Source of the DNA: Pseudomonadota bacterium
GTDB lineage: Bacteria > Pseudomonadota > Alphaproteobacteria > Rhizobiales > Xanthobacteraceae
Length of the DNA: 64,000 nucleotides
Reading direction: 5' to 3'
Assembly (NCBI GenBank): GCA_023451825.1
Contig: JAEXYA010000037.1
Coordinates: 1 to 64,000, forward strand
The notes below the pieces were generated by a model. That model had not been told where the DNA came from, ran no database searches, and saw nothing but the letters and a program-made list of their open reading frames with translations. Positions 7,953-16,099 of the stretch are shown one piece after another; the stretch's first letter is position 1, and each line of letters opens with the position of its first letter. Position numbers and translations under genes: made by a program.

Positions 7953-8261
7953 GACGAGTCACGGAAGTGACATGCACTTCTCAGACTTGCGACTAAACCC
8001 GGCCCGCCCAAGAGGGGGCCGCGATGGCAACGCCCATCTCATAACCGGTCCGGCCCGGATTGACCACAAGGAACTGCGCCGAAACCGCAGCCGCGTGCTG
8101 GAATGCGCGAAAGTTCCCATCATATAAAGGACGTATTCCGGCCGGACACCACATCCGGCTGCGCCATCTGCGTCCCGTGTGATGATCGGCGCCGCGGCCT
8201 GGCGCGGATGATGCCGGGATCCGGCGGTCCGGTTTCGGGCAGATCATGCGCAAACAGAGAA
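7953..8261. other. Intergenic region between rpmB promoter and DUF3108 gene
   Basis: No convincing gene is seen on either strand. The frames open here have poor composition and no start signals. The stretch presumably holds the promoter of the DUF3108 gene; a TATAAA-like word occurs near 8123, but no good -35 box was found. Confidence 0.4.
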
Positions 8262-9149
8262 ATGACCCGCGAGGTGAGACGAGACGTGCGCTGGCTTGAC
8301 CTCCTTGGCCTCATCAATCGCCCCCACTGCCTGAGCCTGATGGCCGGTCTCGCCGTGACGCTGGCCAGTCCGGCGCCGGCGGCGTTTGCGCAGGGCAAGG
8401 TGGAAGCCAAATATGAAGCCAGCCTCGCCGGCATTCCGGTGGGCAAGGGCACTTGGGCCATCGATATCACCGAAGACCAATATAGCGCGTCGGCGACCGG
8501 CGGCACCGCGGGGCTCTTGAAGGCGTTTTCCGGCGGCTCCGGTTTTGGCCAGGCGCAGGGCCGCGTGGTCGCGGGGCAGCTCTCGCCCACCAATTATGCC
8601 GCCACCACCACTTCGGCGAAGAAATCCGAAGCGATCAAGATGCTGATCGCGCTTGGCTATGTGAAAGAGTTTTCCATCGAGCCGGAGCCGCCGGAGGATC
8701 CCGAGCGCATCAAGGTCACCGATGCGCATCGGCGCAATGTGATCGATCCGATGACCGGCTCGCTGCTGACGGTGGCCGGCACCGGCAATGTGCTGGCGCC
8801 GGATTCATGCCGGACCGGCACGTCGATCTTCGACGGCCGCATGCGCTATGACATCAAGCTCGATTACAAGCGGATGGAGCAGGTGAAGGCCGAGAAGGGC
8901 TATCACGGCCCGGCGATCGTCTGCGCCGTCTATTTCACGCCCATTGCCGGCTATGTGCCGGACCGCGCCGCGATCAAATATCTCGCCGCCCAGCGCAACA
9001 TGGAAGCCTGGCTCGTGCCCGTCGCCGGGACGCGCGTGCTGGTGCCGTATCGCGTGACGATCCCGACGCCGCTCGGCCAGGCGATGCTGGAGGCGACGGA
9101 GTTCGTGACCACGGCAGCACCCGCCAAGGCGGCGGCGAAGGTGAATTGA
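8262..9149 (+). CDS. DUF3108 domain-containing exported protein
   Basis: The product has 295 residues from ATG 8262. An upstream in-frame start at 8103 would add a segment with no protein-like character. The N-terminus contains a hydrophobic stretch ending SPAPAAFAQG, consistent with a signal peptide cleaved at AFA-QG. The mature protein begins with VEAKYEASLAGIPVGKGTW, the opening of DUF3108 beta-barrel-like proteins, which are periplasmic and of unknown function. FDGRMRYDIKLDYKRMEQV and the late VPYRVTIPTPLG strand fit the family. The C-terminal tail is Ala/Lys-rich. Confidence 0.8.
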   Translation: MTREVRRDVRWLDLLGLINRPHCLSLMAGLAVTLASPAPAAFAQGKVEAKYEASLAGIPVGKGTWAIDITEDQYSASATGGTAGLLKAFSGGSGFGQAQGRVVAGQLSPTNYAATTTSAKKSEAIKMLIALGYVKEFSIEPEPPEDPERIKVTDAHRRNVIDPMTGSLLTVAGTGNVLAPDSCRTGTSIFDGRMRYDIKLDYKRMEQVKAEKGYHGPAIVCAVYFTPIAGYVPDRAAIKYLAAQRNMEAWLVPVAGTRVLVPYRVTIPTPLGQAMLEATEFVTTAAPAKAAAKVN

Positions 9150-9502
9150 GCGCGTAAAAGCGCTGCCTCCGTGTTGCCGCAAGAAAAGCGGCCCCCAAGG
9201 CTGGCAAACCAGCATTTTGGCCACCAGGTCTTGCGGCAAACCAGCGGCCGTTGCGGCATTCCAGAGGCAGGCTTGCGGCCTCACAGCGGCGCTGGAGCGC
9301 AGTTGACTCTTTTGCCGATCGGAGTCCGCGGGACTCGCTTTTGTCCACACGTTTTCACAGGCCTTGTTGCCCTGTCACAAACTTGATCTAGTGAGGAAAT
9401 CGGGCGCTCGCCGCGACATCTTGGGGGTGAACGGGTCCAGCCGGTGCGGAGTCACCGATTCGGGCCGGTTTCGTTCCGGAGTCGTTCCAGACCTCCCCCG
9501 CC
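9150..9502. other. Intergenic region upstream of the RNA helicase
   Basis: No gene is seen. The stretch holds a GC-rich part with short imperfect inverted repeats around 9177-9270 (GCCGCAAGA and TCTTGCGGC), then an AT-rich part, then the helicase promoter. A run TTTGTCCACACGTTTTCACAG near 9340 is reminiscent of DnaA-box-like TTATCCACA words, but is too degenerate to call. Confidence 0.4.
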
Positions 9503-9530
9503 TTGACAGAAGGCCACTCGGAAATACTTG
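9503..9530 (+). promoter_or_regulatory. Promoter of the Suv3-like helicase, possibly leaderless
   Basis: TTGACA at 9503-9508 and TACTTG at 9525-9530 are separated by 16 bases. The expected transcription start, about 7 bases past the -10 box, coincides with the ATG at 9537. The mRNA may therefore lack a leader, which fits the absence of a Shine-Dalgarno sequence. Confidence 0.45.
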
Positions 9531-9536
9531 AAAATC

Positions 9537-12500
9537 ATGGCCTTTTCGAATTCCCCGCTTGGCACTGGCCGAGCGCCCGGCGCCGGCGTCACCGCCGTCC
9601 TCGGTCCCACCAATACCGGCAAAACCCATCTCGCCATCGAGCGGATGCTCGCGCATCCCTCTGGAATCATTGGCCTTCCGCTGCGTTTGCTGGCGCGCGA
9701 GGTGTACAACAAGATTCTCGCCCGGGTCGGGCCGGAAGCGGTGGCGTTGATCACCGGCGAAGAGAAGATCAAACCGGCCAAACCGCGCTATTGGGTATCC
9801 ACCGTCGAGGCGATGCCACGAGATCTTGATGTGTCGTTCCTCGCCGTGGACGAAATCCAGATCGCCGCCGACCTCGAACGTGGACATGTGTTCACGGACC
9901 GCATTTTGAATCGCCGCGGTCGCGATGAAACACTGCTGCTCGGCGCCGCCACGATGCGGCCGATCGTCGAGAAATTACTCCCTGGAATCAACGTGGTAAC
10001 CCGTCCGCGGCTGTCCACGCTGGAGTTCGCCGGCGACCGAAAAATCACCCGCCAGCCGCGCCGAACGGCGATTGTCGCGTTTTCCGCCGACGAAGTTTAC
10101 GCCATCGCCGAACTCATCAAGCGCCAGCACGGCGGCGCTGCCGTGGTGCTCGGAAGCCTTTCTCCGCGCACGCGAAATGCCCAGGTGGAGCTGTTTCAGT
10201 CCGGCGATGTGGACTATCTCGTCGCCACCGATGCCGTCGGCATGGGCCTCAATCTCGATGTCGACCACGTCGCCTTTGCCTCTGATCGCAAATATGACGG
10301 CTACCAGTTCCGCCGGCTAACCCCTTCCGAATTCTCGCAAATCGCCGGCCGCGCCGGCCGTGCCACGCGTAACGGCACGTTCGGCACCACCGGCCGCTGC
10401 GAGCCGTTCGAGCCCGAACTCGTCAACCAGCTGCAGAACCACATCTTCGATCCCGTCAAAGTGCTGCAATGGCGCAACTCGAAGCTCGATTTCGCTTCCA
10501 TTGCAGCACTTCAGGTTTCGCTCGCGGAATCGCCGCGCCATGACGCATTGACGCGCGCGCCGATCGCTGAAGATCTCCGCGTGCTCGATCATGCCGCCCG
10601 CGATGGCAATGTGCGCGAGATGGCGCAGGGCAAGGATGCCGTCGAAAAACTGTGGGATGCCTGCCAGATTCCCGATTACCGGCGCATCGCGCCGGCCGCG
10701 CATGCGGAGCTGGTGACGACGATCTTCAACTTTCTGATGAAGCGCGGCCGCATCCCCGATGCCTGGTTCGGCGCCCAGATCGCGCAGGCGGATCGCACCG
10801 ATGGCGATATCGACACACTGTCAGGCCGGATCGCGCAGATTCGGACCTGGACCTTTGTGGCAAATCGTCCTGATTGGCTGGCCGATGCCGAACATTGGCA
10901 GGGAATCTCCCGTGAATTGGAAAATAAACTGTCAGATGCCCTTCATGAGAGGCTTACAGAGCGTTTCGTTGATCGTCGTACCAGTGTATTGATGCGCCGC
11001 TTGCGGGAAAACACGATGCTGAATACTGAAATTGGTAAGACGGGCGAAGTTGTTGTCGAGGGCCACACCATTGGCCGGCTCGATGGTTTTACATTTTTGC
11101 CCGATGCGGCCGAAGCCGGCTCCGATGCAAAGGCCTTGCAGGCCGCAGCATCGAAGGCGCTGGCCGGCGAGATCGACGCGCGCGCGGAGAAACTCTCCAA
11201 CGCGCCGGACGATCAGTTGGTGCTCACCTCCGACGGCACGTTGCGCTGGACCGGTGATGCGGTCGCAAAACTGGTCGCCGCCGATGACGTGCTGCATCCG
11301 CGCCTCCGCATCATCGCCGACGAGCGCCTCACCGGCGCGCCGCGTGATGCCGTGCAGGCCCGCCTCGATCTCTTCCTGAAGACGCATATCGAAAAGCTGC
11401 TCGCGCCGCTGTTCGAACTATCAAAGGCCGAAGACGTCACCGGCATCGCGCGCGGCATTGCCTTCCAGCTCAACGAAGCGCTCGGCGTGCTCGAGCGGCA
11501 GAAGATCGCTGCCGAGATGAAGGATCTCGATCAGCCGTCGCGCGCCGTGCTGCGTAAATATGGCGTGCGCTTCGGCGCTTATCACATCTACTTCCCGAAC
11601 CTGCTGAAGCCCGCCGCGCGTTCGCTCGCGGCACTGCTGTGGGCGCTGAAGCAGGACAATGTCGATATGTCGGCGCTGTCCAGCGCGCAGCATCTCGCGG
11701 GCTCCGGCCGTACGTCTTTCCCTGTCGACAAGGTTCTCGGCCGCGATGCGTATCGTGTGCTCGGCTATCGCCATGCCGGCGAGCGCGCCGTGCGCGTCGA
11801 TATTCTCGAACGCCTTGCTGATCTCATTCGTCCCGCGCTGTCATGGCGCGAGAATTCGCCGGGCGAGAAGACTGCGGGTGCGTATGATGGCCGCGGCTTC
11901 ACCGTGACCCAGGCGATGACCTCGCTCACCGGTTCGGCCGGCGAAGATTTCGCCTCGATCCTGCGTGCGCTCGGCTATCGCATGGAGAAGAAGCCAGCGC
12001 TGCCGCCGGCCCCGCCGAAGCCGCTCGCGGCGACGACGCCGATCGAAGCTGCGACGGCCGACGCAACGGCGGAAACGACCACGGATGCGGCTGTGTCCGA
12101 TGCTGCGCCGACCGAAGCGGCTGCAAGTGAAGCCACGACTGCAGAGCCGGTTGCGCAAGTGGAGGCGACCGAAGCTGCTGAAGCGCCTTCTGCCGAGGCG
12201 CCTGCTGCTGAGGCTCCCGCTGCTGAGGCTCCCGTTGCAGAAGCAGTCGCCGCGTCGTCGGCTTCGTTGCTGCCGGAAGTGTCGCCGGTTGCAAGCGAAT
12301 CTGTTGTTGAAGCGCCTGCTGAAGCTGCGACTGAAGAATCTGCTCCGGTGGAAGCTGCTGCGTCGGAAGCTACTGCTGCGGAAGCGGCGTCGACCGATGC
12401 AGAGGCGCCCGCCACTGAAGCTGCCGCGCCTGCCGAGCCCGAAATGGTCGAAGTCTGGCGTCCCGGTGGCCGTTCGGACGAGCGCCGTCCGCCGCGCCAT

Positions 12501-12962
12501 GATCGCAACCGCAACCATCATCGCCGCGACAATAACACTGCTGCACAGGCTGCAGCGCCGGCCGGTCAGGCCGAAGGCGCGAGCGGTGAAGCTGGCCGCA
12601 GCAATCGCCCCGATCGCAACAGTGGTGGTCGTCGTGATCGCGATGGCGATCGCGGGGGCAACAAGGACTTCCGCCGTCCGCGCAGCGATGCGCCGGGTGG
12701 TGGCGCGCCGAACCGCGAGGCCCGCGGTGACCGCAACGACAAGGGCGGTCGTCCGCCGCGGGATCGCGAAGGCTTTGGCGGCAAGGGCAAGTTCCAGGGC
12801 GGCAAGGGCCGTGACGGCCGCAACGATCGTGATCGCGGCGGCGGTGCGACCCGTCCGTTCGCGACCAGTGCAGCCCCGCGCGAGCGTGGCGGCGCCATCG
12901 ATCCGAACTCGCCGTTTGCGAAGCTCGCTGCGCTCAAGGAGCAGCTGGGCAGCAAGGAATAA
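9537..12962 (+). CDS. Suv3-like DEXH RNA helicase with long low-complexity tail
   Basis: The product has 1,141 residues from ATG 9537; a TTG at 9528 is the only upstream alternative. The N-terminal core matches the Suv3/alphaproteobacterial helicase family: Walker A GPTNTGKT (23-30), AVDEIQ (about 103-108), TDAVGMGLNLDVD and QIAGRAGR (278-285). Such enzymes unwind RNA and, in mitochondria, work with the degradosome. The middle part is alpha-helical. From about residue 820 the chain becomes Ala/Glu/Pro-rich and acidic. From about 970 it becomes Arg/Gly/Asp/Asn-rich (RRDRDGDRGG-like), resembling the RNA- and protein-binding tails of RNase E. A role in RNA turnover is likely by family. The bent, acidic-then-basic tail suggests an intrinsically disordered scaffold. 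Confidence 0.88.
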   Translation: MAFSNSPLGTGRAPGAGVTAVLGPTNTGKTHLAIERMLAHPSGIIGLPLRLLAREVYNKILARVGPEAVALITGEEKIKPAKPRYWVSTVEAMPRDLDVSFLAVDEIQIAADLERGHVFTDRILNRRGRDETLLLGAATMRPIVEKLLPGINVVTRPRLSTLEFAGDRKITRQPRRTAIVAFSADEVYAIAELIKRQHGGAAVVLGSLSPRTRNAQVELFQSGDVDYLVATDAVGMGLNLDVDHVAFASDRKYDGYQFRRLTPSEFSQIAGRAGRATRNGTFGTTGRCEPFEPELVNQLQNHIFDPVKVLQWRNSKLDFASIAALQVSLAESPRHDALTRAPIAEDLRVLDHAARDGNVREMAQGKDAVEKLWDACQIPDYRRIAPAAHAELVTTIFNFLMKRGRIPDAWFGAQIAQADRTDGDIDTLSGRIAQIRTWTFVANRPDWLADAEHWQGISRELENKLSDALHERLTERFVDRRTSVLMRRLRENTMLNTEIGKTGEVVVEGHTIGRLDGFTFLPDAAEAGSDAKALQAAASKALAGEIDARAEKLSNAPDDQLVLTSDGTLRWTGDAVAKLVAADDVLHPRLRIIADERLTGAPRDAVQARLDLFLKTHIEKLLAPLFELSKAEDVTGIARGIAFQLNEALGVLERQKIAAEMKDLDQPSRAVLRKYGVRFGAYHIYFPNLLKPAARSLAALLWALKQDNVDMSALSSAQHLAGSGRTSFPVDKVLGRDAYRVLGYRHAGERAVRVDILERLADLIRPALSWRENSPGEKTAGAYDGRGFTVTQAMTSLTGSAGEDFASILRALGYRMEKKPALPPAPPKPLAATTPIEAATADATAETTTDAAVSDAAPTEAAASEATTAEPVAQVEATEAAEAPSAEAPAAEAPAAEAPVAEAVAASSASLLPEVSPVASESVVEAPAEAATEESAPVEAAASEATAAEAASTDAEAPATEAAAPAEPEMVEVWRPGGRSDERRPPRHDRNRNHHRRDNNTAAQAAAPAGQAEGASGEAGRSNRPDRNSGGRRDRDGDRGGNKDFRRPRSDAPGGGAPNREARGDRNDKGGRPPRDREGFGGKGKFQGGKGRDGRNDRDRGGGATRPFATSAAPRERGGAIDPNSPFAKLAALKEQLGSKE

Positions 12963-12983
12963 GGTTTCTACGGACTGCCCCTG

Positions 12984-13102
12984 CCATCCTTCGAGACGCC
13001 GCGCTTCGCGCGGCTCCTCAGGATGAGGGCGGAGTAGATGTCGGTGGCGTTACACGCCGCTCCTCAGGGTGAGGAGGTGCGCAGCGCCGTCTCGAACCAT
13101 GA
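12984..13102. repeat. Composite dispersed repeat, copy A
   Basis: Two imperfectly palindromic halves (12984-13028 and 13059-13102) contain CATCCTTCGAGACGCC, GGCTCCTCAGGATGAGG and CGTCTCGAACCATG. The same words occur, in the opposite overall orientation, at 19849-19951 and 23759-23847. This copy reaches into the start region of the S4-domain gene. Confidence 0.75.
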
Positions 13103-13103
13103 C

Positions 13104-13409
13104 ATGGGATGCGCCGCACGGCTCAACCAAGGTGCCCATTTGGACCGACAGCGTCTCGATAAATGGCTGTGGCATGTGCGGGTGGTCAAAGCCCGCACCA
13201 GTGCCGCTGCGCTGGTCGAAGGCGGAAAGGTCCGGGTCAACGGTGAGCGGCAAAAGTCGCCCGGCCATGGCATCAAGATCGGCGATGTCGTTACCGTCAC
13301 CCTGGATCAGGCGGTCCGGGTCATGAAAGTCGAGGCATTTTCCGAGCGGCGGGGGGATGCAACCGCGGCCCGCGTGCTCTATACGGATTTGCAACATCCG
13401 CCGGAGTAA
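13104..13409 (+). CDS. S4-domain RNA-binding protein (Hsp15/HslR-like)
   Basis: The product is 101 residues from ATG 13104. The S4 domain is clear: DRQRLDKWLWHVRVVKARTSAAALVEGGKVRVNGERQKSPG is recognisable in parts, with RLDKWLW, VVKART and GGKVRVNG in family order, followed by IGDVVTV. Hsp15-type proteins bind stalled 50S subunits carrying nascent chains. The start is uncertain. A TTG at 13140, directly before DRQRLDKWLW, has AAGGTG at good spacing and may be the true start. The ATG at 13038 lies within the dispersed repeat and would add repeat-derived residues. The gene follows the helicase on the same strand, a neighbourhood I recall from relatives. Confidence 0.85.
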   Translation: MGCAARLNQGAHLDRQRLDKWLWHVRVVKARTSAAALVEGGKVRVNGERQKSPGHGIKIGDVVTVTLDQAVRVMKVEAFSERRGDATAARVLYTDLQHPPE

Positions 13410-13561
13410 TTATCTAGAGCGGAAAGCCCCGGCCAGAGCCGGTTCGTGGCAAATCTTTTCATATGACGGAAACGCACCGATCCAATCCGGCCGCATGTCT
13501 TGCGGCAGTGGGGTGGGTGCGCTACGCAACCGTCAAAATTAGACCGTTTCCGGAGTTCTGG

Positions 13562-13900
13562 ATGACTTACGTCGTCACCGACAACTGCATCAAGTGCAAG
13601 TACACCGACTGCGTCGAGGTGTGCCCCGTGGATTGCTTCTACGAGGGTGAGAACATGCTGGTCATTCATCCGGACGAATGTATCGACTGCGGCGTGTGCG
13701 AGCCTGAATGCCCGGCGGATGCGATCAAGCCGGACACCGAGGGCAATATCGAGAAGTGGCTGCAGATCAATCTGGAGCACGCCAAGAAGTGGCCGAACAT
13801 CACCCAGAAGATCGATCAACTGCCTGAGGCCGAAGAATTCGACGGCCAGGAAGGCAAGTATGAGAAGTACTTCTCGGCGGCGCCGGGCAAAGGTGACTAA
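13562..13900 (+). CDS. fdxA: 7Fe ferredoxin FdxA
   Basis: The product has 112 residues from the ATG at 13562, with GGAG at 13552-13555. It begins MTYVVTDNCIKCKYTDC and carries the cysteine pattern of a [3Fe-4S][4Fe-4S] ferredoxin: CxxCxxxxCxxxC at residues 9-21 and, after HPDE, CIDCGVCEPECP. The roughly 40-residue helical tail (INLEHAKKWPNITQ) is typical of FdxA. It is a cytoplasmic low-potential electron carrier. A longer in-frame extension to 13463 has no family resemblance. It lies just upstream of carD, a common order in this group. Confidence 0.95.
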   Translation: MTYVVTDNCIKCKYTDCVEVCPVDCFYEGENMLVIHPDECIDCGVCEPECPADAIKPDTEGNIEKWLQINLEHAKKWPNITQKIDQLPEAEEFDGQEGKYEKYFSAAPGKGD

Positions 13901-14014
13901 GGCCTATCCTTAAAGCTTTGTGCTACCCTAATACCCGGGGCGACCCGAAATTTACCCTGACGCTGATTATGACCCATTCGCGGCCGCCTGGCGGTCGCGA
14001 GGGGGCATAAATCA

Positions 14015-14051
14015 TTGATTTTTGCGGGAAATGTGCTATTATAAGCACATT
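14015..14051 (+). promoter_or_regulatory. carD promoter with palindrome over the -10 box
   Basis: TTGATT (14015-14020) and TATTAT (14037-14042) are spaced by 16 bases. The -10 box lies inside a perfect inverted repeat, AATGTGCT-N6-AGCACATT (14030-14051). A protein bound there would block RNA polymerase, so this may be an operator. Transcription would start near 14049. Confidence 0.55.
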
Positions 14052-14149
14052 CAAGAAGCTGGACCGTCTGGTGCCGCTCGTTTTTGGCCCTGCCGGGTTC
14101 CCGTTTAACAAAAATCAAACAGGGGCGTGGTCGTTGCCGCGCACGGGCC

Positions 14150-15412
14150 GTGTCACAGAAAACGCGTAAAAAGAGTATTTCTAAGCCTTCGAAGAAGACG
14201 GCTGCCGCGAGTCCAATTGCGGGCAAACGCAGCGTGAGCAAAGGCCCTGCACGGCCCCCTGTCAAGGACACACGGACGACGACCCGCACCGCGGCCAAGG
14301 TTACGCCAGTCAAGGCTTCGACGACCAAAGCATCCGCCAAGGTTTCCGCTGCCAAAACGCCCGTCAAGGCTTCCGCCAAGGCTCCTGCAGCCAAGGCGCC
14401 TGTCGCCAAGATCACGGGTGCAAAGACGGCGCCAGCCAAGACTTCTGGTGTGAAGGCCCCTGTTACAAAGGCCCCCGTTATCAAGGCCTCAACGACCAAG
14501 GCCGTTGCGCCCGAGTCCGCCCAGAACAAAAGAAGTGAAATGCCGAACAAGACTGCCAAGCCTTCTGCCGACAAGCCTGCCGCCAAGGCCGCTGCTCCCA
14601 AAGCTGCTGCCAAGACCTCAACCGTGAAGCCCGCGGCCAAGGCCTCTGCTGCAAAGCCGGTTGCCGAGAAGCCGCGCACCGAGAAGTCGTTTGCACCGAA
14701 TACGACCGCATCGGCGATGAAGGCTGCTGCGGCGAAGGAGCAGGCCAAGATTGCTGCGGCCGAGAAGCCCGTAGCAGTGAAGCCGGCGGCGCCGGCCCCG
14801 CGTGCCGAAGAGCCGAAGAAGGCCGCAACCCAGCGCCAGGGCTTCAAGACCAATGAATATGTGGTCTATCCCGCGCATGGCGTCGGCCAGATCCTTGCGA
14901 TCGAGGAGCAGGAAATTGCGGGCGCCAAGCTCGAACTGTTCGTCATCAATTTCCTCAAGGACAAGATGACTCTCCGCGTTCCGACGGCGAAGGTCATGAA
15001 TGTCGGCATGCGCAAACTGTCCGAGCCGGCGCTGGTGAAGAAGGCGCTGGAGACGCTGAAGGGCCGTGCCCGCATCAAGCGCACCATGTGGTCGCGCCGT
15101 GCGCAGGAATATGAAGCGAAGATCAATTCGGGCGACATCGTCGCGATCGCCGAAGTGGTCCGCGATCTGTTCCGTTCGGAATCGCAGCCCGAGCAGAGCT
15201 ACAGCGAACGCCAGCTCTATGAAGCGGCGCTTGATCGTTTGTCGCGCGAAATCGCCGTGGTCCAGCACATCACCGAGACCGAAGCGGTCAAGGAGATCGA
15301 AAGCCAACTCGCCAAGAGCCCGCGCCGCGGCGCCAAGGCTGAGGATGCCGAGGCCGGCGCAGACGACGCTGATGAAGGCGATGAGGATGTCGCCGAGGAC
15401 GAAGCTGCGTAA
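14150..15412 (+). CDS. carD: CarD-family transcription factor with long basic Ala/Lys/Pro N-terminus
   Basis: From the GTG at 14150 the product has 420 residues. Residues from about 245 form the CarD/Mfd-type RNA polymerase-interacting domain: FKTNEYVVYPAHGVGQI, LFVINFLKDKMTLRVPT, VGMRKLSE and a helical part with ARIKRTMWSRRAQEYEAKI. CarD binds the RNAP beta subunit and stabilises open complexes, notably at rRNA promoters. The first about 240 residues are histone H1-like, with many KAPAAK/KASAK units; the tail is acidic (EDAEAGADDADEGDED). The start is uncertain: ATG 14540 would give 290 residues with an AAGAAG site. The upstream frame keeps the same Lys/Ala/Pro bias, and the best promoter lies at 14015-14051, so I prefer the longer form. 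Confidence 0.85.
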   Translation: MSQKTRKKSISKPSKKTAAASPIAGKRSVSKGPARPPVKDTRTTTRTAAKVTPVKASTTKASAKVSAAKTPVKASAKAPAAKAPVAKITGAKTAPAKTSGVKAPVTKAPVIKASTTKAVAPESAQNKRSEMPNKTAKPSADKPAAKAAAPKAAAKTSTVKPAAKASAAKPVAEKPRTEKSFAPNTTASAMKAAAAKEQAKIAAAEKPVAVKPAAPAPRAEEPKKAATQRQGFKTNEYVVYPAHGVGQILAIEEQEIAGAKLELFVINFLKDKMTLRVPTAKVMNVGMRKLSEPALVKKALETLKGRARIKRTMWSRRAQEYEAKINSGDIVAIAEVVRDLFRSESQPEQSYSERQLYEAALDRLSREIAVVQHITETEAVKEIESQLAKSPRRGAKAEDAEAGADDADEGDEDVAEDEAA

Positions 15413-15436
15413 GCAGTGGCGTCGAGATCGAATTCA

Positions 15437-15466
15437 AAAGCCCGGCTGCAAAGCCGGGCTTTTTGT
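15437..15466 (+). terminator. carD intrinsic terminator
   Basis: AAAGCCCGGCT and AGCCGGGCTTTTT form an 8-10 bp GC-rich stem around a GCAA loop, followed by a T run, 25 bases past the carD stop. Confidence 0.85.
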
Positions 15467-15476
15467 TGCGGGGATC

Positions 15477-15562
15477 GTAGGGCGGATGAGCGAAGCGTAA
15501 TCCGCCGGCCGATTGCATAGCTCAAACTCGGCGGCGGATTACGCTGCGCTCATCCGCCCTAC
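15477..15562. repeat. GTAGGGCGGATGAG palindromic repeat, copy 1
   Basis: Two 30-base arms, 15477-15506 and 15533-15562, are near-perfect inverted repeats starting GTAGGGCGGATGAGCG and ending in the complementary CATCCGCCCTAC, with a 26-base centre. It is the first of four related elements in the window. Confidence 0.85.
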
Positions 15563-15576
15563 GGCCCAAAACGATC

Positions 15577-15987
15577 TTACGGCTCCCAGCCCGGGATCGC
15601 GGCGGCCTGTTTGATCCACGCTTTGAACTGCTCCTCATCGAGCACATCGTTCTCATGGATATCGATCCAGCGTGCATCCTTGCTGCGCTCGGTGCCACCG
15701 GGCGGGAGGGGATCGAGCGAAAGACCTTTGAAGAAGGTCACCTTCACGTAACGCGTGAAGACGTGGAAAGACGCGAACCAGCCTTGTCCTTCGATGCCGT
15801 AGAACGGCGAATTCCATTTCACGGCCTTGCGGACATCCGGCACCGCGCGCGTGATCAATGCGTCGAGGCGAATGCCGAGATCACGCTTCCAGTCGGGCAT
15901 GGCGGCGATATAGGCCTGTACCGGCGCGTCGCCGTCGCCTTTTGCGATTTGCGGATTGCCACCGGAGAGGAGTTTGGGCTTGGGCAT
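15577..15987 (-). CDS. DUF1801 domain-containing protein
   Basis: The product has 136 residues from ATG 15987, with GGAGAA upstream. The frame extends further, but into the palindromic repeat at 16005-16091, so I reject that extension. The sequence DAPVQAYIAAMPDWKRDLGIRLDALITRAVPDVRKAVKWNSPFYGIEGQGWFASFHVF in its parts (VQAYI, RAVPDV, KWNSPFYG, KVTFFKG) matches the DUF1801/YdhG-type fold, small cytoplasmic proteins of unknown function. It ends with a WIDIHENDVLDEEQ helix region. It is bracketed on both sides by copies of the same palindromic repeat. Confidence 0.82.
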   Translation of the reverse strand: MPKPKLLSGGNPQIAKGDGDAPVQAYIAAMPDWKRDLGIRLDALITRAVPDVRKAVKWNSPFYGIEGQGWFASFHVFTRYVKVTFFKGLSLDPLPPGGTERSKDARWIDIHENDVLDEEQFKAWIKQAAAIPGWEP

Positions 15988-16004
15988 TGCGAGGTTCTCC
16001 GGCT

Positions 16005-16091
16005 GTAGGGCGGATGAGCGAAGCGTAATCCGCCAGCCGACTTCATGGGGGATACTCCGCGGCGGACTACGCCTTCGGCTCATCCGCCTAC
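16005..16091. repeat. GTAGGGCGGATGAG palindromic repeat, copy 2
   Basis: The left arm 16005-16034 is identical to that of copy 1, while the right arm (16061-16091) has diverged (ACGCCTTCGGCTCATCCGC). It sits between the DUF1801 gene and the M48 protease gene stop. Confidence 0.85.
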
Positions 16092-16099
16092 GGTCGCGT

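Noticed and set aside
9340..9362. TTTGTCCACACG as a possible DnaA box or origin
   Set aside because: A single degenerate word without clustering or an AT-rich unwinding element is insufficient.
11965..13026. Arginine-rich 353-codon frame inside the helicase tail region
   Set aside because: It is a frame shadow of the low-complexity helicase tail, rich in Arg and without a start signal.
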